A stretch of 37,006 nucleotides of DNA from Candidatus Aminicenantota bacterium (GTDB lineage: Bacteria; Acidobacteriota; Aminicenantia; Aminicenantales; Aminicenantaceae), in the NCBI GenBank assembly GCA_011049545.1, contig DRHQ01000154.1, forward strand, positions 1-37,006, read 5' to 3'. Positions 1 to 7,417 of the stretch are shown here, one piece after another. Under the pieces are notes generated by a model, which had not been told where the DNA came from, did no database searches, and saw only the letters and a list, made by a program, of their open reading frames with translations. How positions within the stretch are numbered: position 1 is the stretch's first letter; the number at the start of each line of letters is the position of its first letter. A program made the translations under genes and the position numbers.

Positions 1-134
1 AGTTTTTATTCAAGGTTGAAAGCAGATTACAGGTCGCATCGAGGTTTGACAGAAAAACATAAAATAAGCTATCTAGATTGGTATTGTTACTTTAAAAATA
101 AAGATACATAGCTCCACTTTGTGAGTATTATGCC

Positions 135-185
135 CGCAATGACATTCACTGGATGAGATTGCTTCGCTTCGCTCGCAATGACATT
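135..185. repeat. CGCAATGACATT direct repeat with ATTGC/GCAAT hairpin
   Basis: The 12-mer CGCAATGACATT occurs at 135-146 and again at 174-185. Between them ATTGC (158-162) can pair with GCAAT (175-179) around a TTCGCTTCGCTC loop. Sequences of this general form recur as short interspersed repeats in many bacterial genomes. Only this one locus is seen in the window, so calling it a family member is an inference. Confidence 0.5.
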
Positions 186-304
186 ATAAAACTGTTACCG
201 AATTATTGAGCTAGTACAACAGGCTACTTTTTTTCCGAGGTATAGGCCTGAAAAGAAAGGGGGAGGGTGCTTTTTTCCAAGGAAGGGGGCAGTCTCTCTT
301 TAGC

Positions 305-330
305 GGGCTTGATGAATCAAGCCCCTACAT
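305..330. repeat. Palindromic interspersed repeat, copy 1
   Basis: Bases 305-324 form 9-bp arms GGGCTTGAT and ATCAAGCCC around GA. Bases 306-330 match the reverse complement of 8925-8949 at 24 of 25 positions. The two copies lie in opposite orientation on either side of the alanine-dehydrogenase-like/Nuo/Nfn operon. Confidence 0.7.
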
Positions 331-441
331 CCAACGGGCATTCCCCGCAGAAAAGAATAAATGGGGCCAGGCTATTTCCAATGCCTTTTCTAATAACGGA
401 AATGGAAATCCTTACCCCGTTCCCTTTTTATTCGATTATTG

Positions 442-470
442 TTGTTCGCAAAGAATTTATTTGTTATTAT
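442..470 (+). promoter_or_regulatory. Probable sigma-70-type promoter of the redox operon
   Basis: A -35-like TTGTTC (442-447) and a -10-like TATTAT (465-470, five of six consensus bases) are separated by exactly 17 bases. Transcription would begin near 477, giving a leader of about 23 bases that contains the GGAGG at 490-494 in front of the TTG start at 500. The -35 is weak, so the call rests on spacing and the -10. Confidence 0.45.
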
Positions 471-499
471 ATCTTGCTTCTGAGTAGCTGGAGGAAAGA

Positions 500-1615
500 T
501 TGAATATTGGTGTTATAAATGAAAGTTCGAAAATAGAGAACAGGGCCGGCTTAACTCCGAGCACCGTTTCTTTACTGGTGGAAAAAGGGCTCAAAGTCTA
601 TGTGCAGGCTGGAACAGGATTGAAAGCAGGATATACCAATGAGGAATATGTTGCCCAAGGGGCAAAAATTGTCTTTACAAAAGATGAAGTTTTTGGACGC
701 TCGGATATTGTTCTCAATATCTCACCCCTGGATGAAGAGGAATGCAAGCTTGTTAAACAGGACCAGGTTTTATTCGGACTTCATCATTTAGCTGTTTCCC
801 GAAAAGGTAATATTGAGGAACTTCTCAAGAAAAAAGTCACCATCATCGGCTATGAAATAGTCCAAGAAGAGAACGGAGTCCTTCCTTTTATCGAGAGTCT
901 AAGTGAGATAACAGGTCAAATGTGTCTGGCCATATCGGGTCATTATCTGCAAACAAGCCAAGGCGGTCGAGGTGTTATCATCGGTGGCGTCGTGAGCGTT
1001 CCTCCAGTAACTGCTGTCGTAGTCGGAAGTGGTGTCCTGGCCAAAAGTGCTATTAAAAGCATGCTCGGAGCCAGAGCGCATACTATTGCTTTGGGCCGAT
1101 ATATGGACAGGTTGAGAGAATTAGAGGAAATAACTTCAGGCAGATTGATCACTCTCTTCGCCAGCAAATACAATCTGGCGCGAATGACAAAAGTTGCAGA
1201 TATCCTTATAGGAGCCGTACTTCGTCCTGGAGAGAGAGCTCCTATCATGATAACAAAGGATATGGTCAAGACAATGAAAAAAGGTTCCCTCATCATTGAT
1301 CTAGCTATTGACCAGGGAGGGTGTATTGAGACTAGCCGTTTAACAACTCTCGAGCAGCCAACTTATGTTGAAGAAGGAATAATTCATTACTGTGTTCCTA
1401 ATATCACCTCCTCTGTAAGCCGGACCTCAACAAAAGTATTATCCAATTTAGTTGCGTCCTATCTGCTTGAGATAGGAGAATCAGGGCTTGAGAAATGTTT
1501 GAGAGAGAATAAATCTCTGGCGAGGGGTGTTTTTGTGTTTCGTGGAAAAATAGCTAAGCAGAACATAGCAGAAAGATTTGGCCTGGATTATAAAGACATA
1601 TTTTCATCTTTATAG
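500..1615 (+). CDS. Alanine dehydrogenase/PNT-family protein with altered active site
   Basis: The 371-residue protein has the length and fold signature of alanine dehydrogenase and the NAD-binding alpha subunit of proton transhydrogenase. Family landmarks kept are ENRAGLTP near the N terminus (Arg that contacts pyruvate), the His of LHHLA, AIDQGGCIETS, and CVPN followed by RTST. Two hallmarks are not kept. The KVKEP segment with the catalytic Lys reads LNISPL, and the Rossmann loop is GSGVLA instead of GxGxxG, with ALGRYMD where an acidic ribose-binding residue normally ends beta-2. It is therefore probably not a working alanine dehydrogenase; loss of the acid could favour NADP(H). The start is TTG with GGAGG five bases upstream. 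Only 12 bases separate it from the NuoE-like gene, so it belongs to the redox operon. Family assignment is firm, function unknown. Confidence 0.8.
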   Translation: MNIGVINESSKIENRAGLTPSTVSLLVEKGLKVYVQAGTGLKAGYTNEEYVAQGAKIVFTKDEVFGRSDIVLNISPLDEEECKLVKQDQVLFGLHHLAVSRKGNIEELLKKKVTIIGYEIVQEENGVLPFIESLSEITGQMCLAISGHYLQTSQGGRGVIIGGVVSVPPVTAVVVGSGVLAKSAIKSMLGARAHTIALGRYMDRLRELEEITSGRLITLFASKYNLARMTKVADILIGAVLRPGERAPIMITKDMVKTMKKGSLIIDLAIDQGGCIETSRLTTLEQPTYVEEGIIHYCVPNITSSVSRTSTKVLSNLVASYLLEIGESGLEKCLRENKSLARGVFVFRGKIAKQNIAERFGLDYKDIFSSL

Positions 1616-1627
1616 AGGCCCCTGAAA

Positions 1628-2074
1628 GTGGAAAAAATCATGAGTGGATTAAATAAAGATCATGGAAAGCTTATTCACATGCTTCATGATACACAGAAAA
1701 AGTTTGGGTACATCCCCGCGCATAGCATTTCTCAGATCTCCGGAGAGTTAAAAATCTCAGAGAGTGAGATATTTGGAGTCCTCACATTCTACAAAGCCTT
1801 TGCGCTTGAGCCTCGGGGCAGGCACCTAATAACCATCTGCATGGGAACAGCTTGCCACGTAAGAGGTGGTGTCCAGATTGTGGAAGAGATGGAACGCAAA
1901 CTTAACATAAAAGTTGGTAAGACAACCGCCAACAGGAAGTTTACTCTTGAAACGGTTAACTGCCTTGGTTGCTGCGCTATAGGACCTGTTGTGGTGGTTA
2001 ACGGAAAATATTATTCCAACATCACCATAAAAAAAGTCGATGCAATTCTCAAAGAATATCAGGAATCTGAGTAA
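1628..2074 (+). CDS. NuoE/HydC-like [2Fe-2S] thioredoxin-fold subunit
   Basis: At 148 residues this matches NuoE-type subunits of complex I and of soluble bifurcating complexes. An N-terminal helical part leads to the line SEIFGVLTFYKAF, typical of the family. The thioredoxin-like domain carries the four cluster ligands as C71-x4-C76 (CMGTAC) and C112-x3-C116 (CLGCC). It would pass electrons to or from the NuoF-like partner encoded next. The frame opens with GTG at 1628; an in-frame ATG at 1640 is an alternative start. Six bases separate it from the next gene. No membrane segment is present, and no membrane-arm Nuo genes lie in the window, which argues for a soluble complex. Confidence 0.9.
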   Translation: MEKIMSGLNKDHGKLIHMLHDTQKKFGYIPAHSISQISGELKISESEIFGVLTFYKAFALEPRGRHLITICMGTACHVRGGVQIVEEMERKLNIKVGKTTANRKFTLETVNCLGCCAIGPVVVVNGKYYSNITIKKVDAILKEYQESE

Positions 2075-2080
2075 ATTATT

Positions 2081-3997
2081 ATGCAAAAGATAAATAATCC
2101 AGAACAATTGATTGAGTGGAAACAAAACGTTCTTTCAAAGCGTCCCCTTTACAAAAAAACAATTGTTGTCTCTTCAGGAACATGCGGACAAGCTAGCGGC
2201 TCCCTTCAGATTATTGAAGCCTTGAAACACGAACTTGAAAAAAGAAATCTTGAAAAAACGATAGGAATAAAGATAACAGGCTGTCATGGATTTTGTGAAC
2301 TAGAACCGAACATCATTATTTACCCTGGGGACATCTTTTATAAAAAGCTTGAGTCCAAAAATATACAAAAAGTTGTAGAGGAGACTATTCTAAAGGATAA
2401 GATAATACCCTCGTTCATTTATGAAGATTCAAGGACGGGTAAGAAATTTAGCCAACAAAAAGAAATTCCTTTTTATAAAAAACAGATGAGGGTGCTTACT
2501 GAGAACAATCTCAAAGTCGATCCCACAAATATCGAAGATTATTTAGCTTTAGATGGATATCAAGCTCTGGCTAATGTCCTGTTTAATATGACTTCAGAGG
2601 AAGTTATCGCTGAGATTAAAGATTCTGGCCTGAGAGGAAGAGGAGGAGGGGGCTTTCCTACAGGGAAAAAATGGGAAATTTGCCGCGAGTTTGAATCTGA
2701 AACAAAATATATCATCTGTAATGCAGACGAGGGAGACCCGGGAGCCTACATGGATCGAAGTCTGTTAGAGGGGAATCCCCATAGTGTAATAGAAGGGATG
2801 ATCATCGGAGCTTATGCCATCGGTGCTTCAGAAGGCATTATCTATGTCCGGGGGGAATACCCGCTTGCTGTCAAGCATGTAAGGATAGTTCTAGAACAGG
2901 CCAAGAAATTTGGTTTTTTAGGAAAATCTATTATTGGATCTGAATTCCAATTTGATATTCATATGATTCAAGGAGCAGGAGCCTTTGTTTCTGGAGAGGA
3001 GACATCTTTGATGGCTTCTATTGAGGGGAGGCGCGCTTTTCCCAGTCAAAGACCTCCTTATCCTGCTCAAGAAGGATTGTGGGGAAAGCCTACCAATATC
3101 AACAATGTTGAGACATGGGCCAATGTTCCCCTAATAATAAACAAGGGAGCTGAATGGTATTCTGAGATAGGTACTAAAAATAGCAAAGGGACAAAGATAT
3201 TCTCTCTGGTGGGTAAAATAAACAATACTGGTTTGGTGGAAGTGCCTATGGGTATCAAGCTGAGAGAGATTATCAACAACATCGGCGGCGGCATAAAAGA
3301 TAATAAAAAGTTCAAAGCTGTCCAGACTGGAGGACCTTCTGGGGGATGTATCCCGGCTGATAAGCTTGATTTATCCATCGACTTTGAATCATTGACTAAG
3401 GTTGGATCAATGATGGGTTCAGGCGGCATGATTGTCATGGATGAAGATACATGCATGATCGATGTTGCCCGGTACTTTCTTAATTTTACTCAGGAGGAAT
3501 CCTGCGGCAAGTGTGTTCCCTGCCGTATTGGAACAAGGCAACTTGTAGATATTTTAACGCGCATCACTAAAGGAAAGGGAGATAAAAAGGATATAGAGAA
3601 GCTTACTGATTTGTCCAGGTCCATAAAGGATGGATCTCTCTGTGCCTTAGGACAGACTGCGCCTAATCCAGTGCTGACAACCATCCGTTATTTCAGGGAT
3701 GAATATGAAGCCCACATTAAGGAAAAGAGCTGTCCGGCTTTGGTTTGTAAAGATTTGATCATTTACTACATCGAGCCGGAAAAGTGTGTTGGATGTCTTT
3801 TGTGTTTGAAGGATTGTCCAGTCGATGCCATAAGCGGCGAGAGGAAAAAAGTCCATGTGATTGACCAGGAATTATGTATTAAGTGCGGAGCTTGCCTTGA
3901 AGTCTGTCCTCCAAAAGTCAGTGCTGTTTCCAAATATACAGGCAACAAGAGAGATAGAATTCTCGAGAAAGCTTCAAGGCAAAGAGTTAAGAAATGA
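2081..3997 (+). CDS. NuoF/HydB-like NADH-binding flavoprotein with extra 2[4Fe-4S] domain
   Basis: The 638-residue protein is the long NuoF form found in bifurcating hydrogenases and related soluble complexes. Parts in order: an N-terminal thioredoxin-like domain with C35, C68 and C72; the FMN/NADH site with GLRGRGGGGFPTG from residue 183 and the following NADEGDPGAYMDR; an SLBB-type stretch; the N3-type [4Fe-4S] ligands C475, C478, C481 and C521; and a C-terminal ferredoxin domain with C569/C572/C575/C579 and C599/C602/C605/C609. Only one Cys is seen in the first thioredoxin motif (TCGQASGS), where four-ligand relatives have two. It probably oxidises or reduces NAD(H) and feeds the NuoG-like subunit. 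Its stop overlaps the next start (ATGA). Confidence 0.92.
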   Translation: MQKINNPEQLIEWKQNVLSKRPLYKKTIVVSSGTCGQASGSLQIIEALKHELEKRNLEKTIGIKITGCHGFCELEPNIIIYPGDIFYKKLESKNIQKVVEETILKDKIIPSFIYEDSRTGKKFSQQKEIPFYKKQMRVLTENNLKVDPTNIEDYLALDGYQALANVLFNMTSEEVIAEIKDSGLRGRGGGGFPTGKKWEICREFESETKYIICNADEGDPGAYMDRSLLEGNPHSVIEGMIIGAYAIGASEGIIYVRGEYPLAVKHVRIVLEQAKKFGFLGKSIIGSEFQFDIHMIQGAGAFVSGEETSLMASIEGRRAFPSQRPPYPAQEGLWGKPTNINNVETWANVPLIINKGAEWYSEIGTKNSKGTKIFSLVGKINNTGLVEVPMGIKLREIINNIGGGIKDNKKFKAVQTGGPSGGCIPADKLDLSIDFESLTKVGSMMGSGGMIVMDEDTCMIDVARYFLNFTQEESCGKCVPCRIGTRQLVDILTRITKGKGDKKDIEKLTDLSRSIKDGSLCALGQTAPNPVLTTIRYFRDEYEAHIKEKSCPALVCKDLIIYYIEPEKCVGCLLCLKDCPVDAISGERKKVHVIDQELCIKCGACLEVCPPKVSAVSKYTGNKRDRILEKASRQRVKK

Positions 3998-6558
3998 TAA
4001 TTATTATAGACGGAAAAAAAATTGAAGTTGAGGGAAAAAGAACTGTCTTAGAAGTTGCTCGAGAAAAGGACATCTTTATTCCGTCTCTCTGTGACCATCC
4101 TCAGTTAACTCCGTTCGGCGGTTGCAGACTCTGCATCGTGGAGATTAAGGAAAAAAGGGGCTATCCTCCATCCTGTAGTACCTATGTCGAAAACGGGATG
4201 GAGATAAAGACAAAAACTCCCAGACTCCAAGAATTAAGAAGAGAAATTCTGGAACTAATTCTCTCTGAACATCCGAATGCTTGCCTTATTTGTAGCGAAA
4301 AAGAGAATTGTGATGAATATAAATCAACTATTCGTAAGGTGGGGGAAGTCACTGGCTGTGTCCTTTGTTCTAATAATGGACGCTGTGAGCTTCAGGATGT
4401 AGTTGAAACTTTAAAGATAGATAAGGTCAAATTCCCATCTGTGTATCGAGATTTAGATGTAAAAAAAGGAGACCCTTTCTTTGATCGAGACTACAACCTG
4501 TGCATTCTCTGTGGAAGATGCGTAAGGGTATGCCAGGAGGTGAGGGGAGCGTCGGCGGTTTCTTTTGTCTACAGAGGCTCTGAGGCTGTGGTGGGAACTG
4601 TATTTGACCTACCTCTTTTAGAGTCAGGCTGTCAGTTTTGTGGAGCCTGCGTGGATGTTTGTCCCACAGGATCTTTAACCGAGCGAGGTATAAGGTATGA
4701 AGGCTTGCCGGATGAGAGGGCCAAGACGATCTGTCCTCTCTGCAGTATAGGATGTGAGCTGAAAATAGACCTTAAGAGGCAGAAGATATTAAGCTCCAAG
4801 CCTTCAGACGAGGGTGCAGTGAACGAAGGGCAGGCATGTGTAAAAGGACGATTCCTGATAAAGGACGTTGTCCACAGCCCGCGCAGGATTCTCAAGCCGC
4901 TCATAAGAGTGAATAAAAAGCTTGAAGAAGTCAGCTGGGAGGGAGCTCTCGATTTTGTTGCTCAAAAACTCAAAAAATTCAAAGGAAAAAAGACTGCTTT
5001 GATTGCTTCTCCCCAGGTGTCTTGCGAAGAATATTTTCTCCTCCATAAGTTTGCAAGCGAAGAATTAAAAACAGAAAACGTGGACAGTTCTTATCGTTTT
5101 TCTCCTTTAGCCGTTTTCGATAAAATGGCTAAAGAAAACGGACTTGAGTTAGGTTTAAACTTTGAAATTAAAGATATTTCGAGAGCGAAGACTTTATTTC
5201 TCATCGGCGAGGATATTTCTAAATCTCACCCCATTATCTGGCTTGAGGTATTAAAGGCTGTTAAAGGGGGTGCAAAGCTCATAGTTGCCAGTCCGGAAGA
5301 GCTTTCTCTGAGTCGCTACTCAGCGTTATGGCTTCAGATAAAACCGGGAACTGAGTTCTATTTACTCAGTTTTCTATCTAAGCTCTTTCTGCAAAAGGAA
5401 CAGGAAGCGGACCATCCCCGAATTGAAGGACTTGACTCTTTTGAAGATTCGCTTGACAAACTTGATTTATCCAACGTTTTTGAAATGACGGGCATAACTC
5501 GAGAGGAATTGAAAGAAGCATCTGAGCTTCTTCTAGATACAGAGAATGCGGCGTTTCTTTTCGGCATGGGTCTGACTCAACATTCCTGGGGAAGTCGGAA
5601 TGTGGCCGCGCTCTGGAATTTGGCCCTTCAAGCCCAGGCTCAGCTCTTTCCCCTCGGATTGGAGAATAACCTGAGAGGTGTGTTCGAGATAGGGCGGAAT
5701 TCTTCAGATAAAGGGCTAAATTTAAATCAAATCTTCCAGGCGGCTTCATCCGGGGAACTAAAAGCCCTCTATCTGGCAGGTCCGGCGCCTTATCTAAAGA
5801 AAGCTAATCTTGAGCTCTTGGTTATTCAGGATAGCTTCGTAAACGAGAATTTTGAGTTTGCTGATGCAGTTTTGCCTGCCTCAACTTTTGCCGAGACTGA
5901 AGGGACGTTCATTAATGGAGAAGGTAGGCTTCAAAAATTCAATAAAGTTATCGATCCTCTCGGAGAAGCAAAGCCAGATTGGTGGATAATCTCTCAATTA
6001 GCGCGCAGGATGGGGAATAAAGGTTTTCACTTTAAAAATCCATCAGATATCACAAAAGAGATGATTAAGATTGTTCCCAGTTTTTCGAATATTTCCTACG
6101 CCGAACTGGAAAAAGGCCAGAAAATCTTTATTCAAGAAGAGACGAAGAAAGAAAGATCATTTATCCCTTTAAAATACAGTGATTCACATTATAAGAAAAG
6201 CAAAGAATACCCTTTTCTCATGTTCCTGGATTACAGTTTGGACTACTACAGGAGTCTTTCCTTGAGTCAAGAGAGTAGAGGTCTGAAGGCTATCAGAGAT
6301 TCCCGGTGGATTAAGGTTTCTCTTGAGGATGCAGAAGAATTGAATTTGAAAGAAGGGGAGAACATTGCGGTTGAATCCTCCTCAGGGAAGTTTAAGGGAT
6401 TCGTCAAGATAGTAAAATCCTTACCCAAAGGAATTTTAGGAGCCAGCTTCCTCTTGAGCGAAGATTCTGACTTTTCTGTGAGTGGCCTTATTCCAAGCGT
6501 TTTTCAGGAATCACATTCTTTGGGAATGCTGCCTGTAAAAATAAAAAGAGAAAAATAA
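3994..6558 (+). CDS. NuoG-like multi-FeS/molybdopterin-fold subunit
   Basis: This 854-residue protein carries a dense electron wire: plant-type [2Fe-2S] ligands C33, C44, C47 and C61; a His-Cys [4Fe-4S] site H93, C97, C100, C106; a further C122/C125/C131 group; two ferredoxin-type clusters (C170/173/176/180 and C213/216/219/223); and an N7-like site C247, C250, C254, C282. The rest has the molybdopterin oxidoreductase fold, with ASTFAETEGTFINGEGR typical of NuoG and formate dehydrogenases. In the segment where formate dehydrogenases carry the Cys/Sec active-site motif the sequence is NVDSSYRFSPL, with no Cys or TGA codon. There is no [FeFe]-hydrogenase H-cluster domain. It is best read as a structural NuoG-like subunit. 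Its ends overlap both neighbours. Confidence 0.88.
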   Translation: MIIIIDGKKIEVEGKRTVLEVAREKDIFIPSLCDHPQLTPFGGCRLCIVEIKEKRGYPPSCSTYVENGMEIKTKTPRLQELRREILELILSEHPNACLICSEKENCDEYKSTIRKVGEVTGCVLCSNNGRCELQDVVETLKIDKVKFPSVYRDLDVKKGDPFFDRDYNLCILCGRCVRVCQEVRGASAVSFVYRGSEAVVGTVFDLPLLESGCQFCGACVDVCPTGSLTERGIRYEGLPDERAKTICPLCSIGCELKIDLKRQKILSSKPSDEGAVNEGQACVKGRFLIKDVVHSPRRILKPLIRVNKKLEEVSWEGALDFVAQKLKKFKGKKTALIASPQVSCEEYFLLHKFASEELKTENVDSSYRFSPLAVFDKMAKENGLELGLNFEIKDISRAKTLFLIGEDISKSHPIIWLEVLKAVKGGAKLIVASPEELSLSRYSALWLQIKPGTEFYLLSFLSKLFLQKEQEADHPRIEGLDSFEDSLDKLDLSNVFEMTGITREELKEASELLLDTENAAFLFGMGLTQHSWGSRNVAALWNLALQAQAQLFPLGLENNLRGVFEIGRNSSDKGLNLNQIFQAASSGELKALYLAGPAPYLKKANLELLVIQDSFVNENFEFADAVLPASTFAETEGTFINGEGRLQKFNKVIDPLGEAKPDWWIISQLARRMGNKGFHFKNPSDITKEMIKIVPSFSNISYAELEKGQKIFIQEETKKERSFIPLKYSDSHYKKSKEYPFLMFLDYSLDYYRSLSLSQESRGLKAIRDSRWIKVSLEDAEELNLKEGENIAVESSSGKFKGFVKIVKSLPKGILGASFLLSEDSDFSVSGLIPSVFQESHSLGMLPVKIKREK

Positions 6559-7394
6559 TGGCGAAAATCTTAAGAAGAGAGCGTTTAGTTCCTAATATTC
6601 ATCTTATCGAGGTGCATGCGCCTGATATAGCCCAAAAATCGAAGCCGGGCCAGTTTGTCATCATCATGCCGGACGAGAAAGGAGAAAGAATCCCTTTGAC
6701 AATCGCTGATTGGGACAAGGAAAAAGGTTCTGTTACTTCTATTTTTATGGTAGTAGGCACTTCCACCCATAAGCTTTCACTTTTTGAAGCCGGAAGCGAA
6801 GTTCCTGTTTTTGTCGGTCCTTTAGGAAAGCCCTCTGAAATAAAAAAATATGGAACCGTTCTTCTGGCAGGAGGTTGTTTTGGGATTGCGGCCATATATC
6901 CGGTAGCCCGTGCCTTGAAAGAAGAAGGGAATAAGATAATTACATTATTAGATGTTAAGGCAAATTATCTTCTTTACTGGGAAGAGAAGCTCCGGGCTGT
7001 TAGTGATCAATTTTTGGTTTCAGCCCGGGACAGTTACTACAGCTGTAAGGATTATATACCCAAAACTCTCCAGAATATCATCAAAAAAGGATCTAAAATC
7101 CATAAAGTGATCTCGATAGGCTGCACCTACCTGATGTATACCTGTTCTGAGGCGACTAAACCCCACGGAATAGAAACCTCAGTCAGCCTTAATCCCATCA
7201 TGGTGGATGGAACAGGTATGTGTGGGGCCTGTCGGGTGACAGTAGATGGCAGAACAAAATTTGCCTGTGTGGATGGGCCTGATTTTAACGGTCACTTGGT
7301 AGATTGGGAGGAACTTTTTTCACGGCGAAAATCATATTTCGATGATGAAATCCAGTCTTTGTGTCATTGGGAAAAGAATAATTTTCCACGATAG
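6558..7394 (+). CDS. NfnA/SudB-like FAD and [2Fe-2S] ferredoxin-NADP reductase subunit
   Basis: The 278-residue protein follows the NfnA layout: an FAD domain with RIPLTIAD, a nucleotide-binding half starting at LLAGGCFGIAAIYPVARAL, and a C-terminal [2Fe-2S] site with D217, C222, C225 and C237 inside DGTGMCGACR and FACVDGP. The segments that usually read GARTK and TDDGSxGxKG are instead DVKANY and SARDSYYSCKDY, so the pyridine-nucleotide pocket looks degraded. The ATG overlaps the previous stop by one base (TAATG), implying translational coupling to the NuoG-like gene. In known NfnAB this subunit holds FAD and NAD; here NAD binding may have moved to the NuoF-like subunit (inference). Confidence 0.85.
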   Translation: MAKILRRERLVPNIHLIEVHAPDIAQKSKPGQFVIIMPDEKGERIPLTIADWDKEKGSVTSIFMVVGTSTHKLSLFEAGSEVPVFVGPLGKPSEIKKYGTVLLAGGCFGIAAIYPVARALKEEGNKIITLLDVKANYLLYWEEKLRAVSDQFLVSARDSYYSCKDYIPKTLQNIIKKGSKIHKVISIGCTYLMYTCSEATKPHGIETSVSLNPIMVDGTGMCGACRVTVDGRTKFACVDGPDFNGHLVDWEELFSRRKSYFDDEIQSLCHWEKNNFPR

Positions 7395-7417
7395 TTTTAG
7401 AAATGTAAGAGTAAGAG

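Larger units (their letters stand above)
1..499. other. Repeat-rich intergenic region before the redox operon
   Basis: No convincing gene is seen in this stretch. A 78-codon open frame starting at 267 runs through the repeat and the promoter and looks non-coding. The region holds a repeated CGCAATGACATT unit (135-185), a palindrome beginning GGGCTTGAT (305-324), the string ACAGGCTACTTTTTTTCC near 213-230 that resembles the stem of the inverted repeat at 33663-33750, and a GGCTATTTCC motif near 370 that recurs near 16321. The last 60 bases carry the promoter of the downstream operon. Confidence 0.6.

Noticed and set aside
267-503. A 78-codon open frame before the redox operon
   Set aside because: It spans the palindromic repeat and the promoter, shows no recognisable domain, has no ribosome binding site, and ends over the real start at 500.
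943-1296. Long minus-strand open frames within the plus-strand genes, here and elsewhere
   Set aside because: They are antisense shadows of clearly conserved proteins and have no domain signature or ribosome binding site.
500-1615. Plain alanine dehydrogenase annotation
   Set aside because: The catalytic Lys segment and the NAD-binding loop are altered, so only family membership is claimed.
3994-6558. Formate dehydrogenase or [FeFe] hydrogenase
   Set aside because: The Cys/Sec active-site motif and the H-cluster Cys motifs are both missing, so NuoG-like is the safer call.
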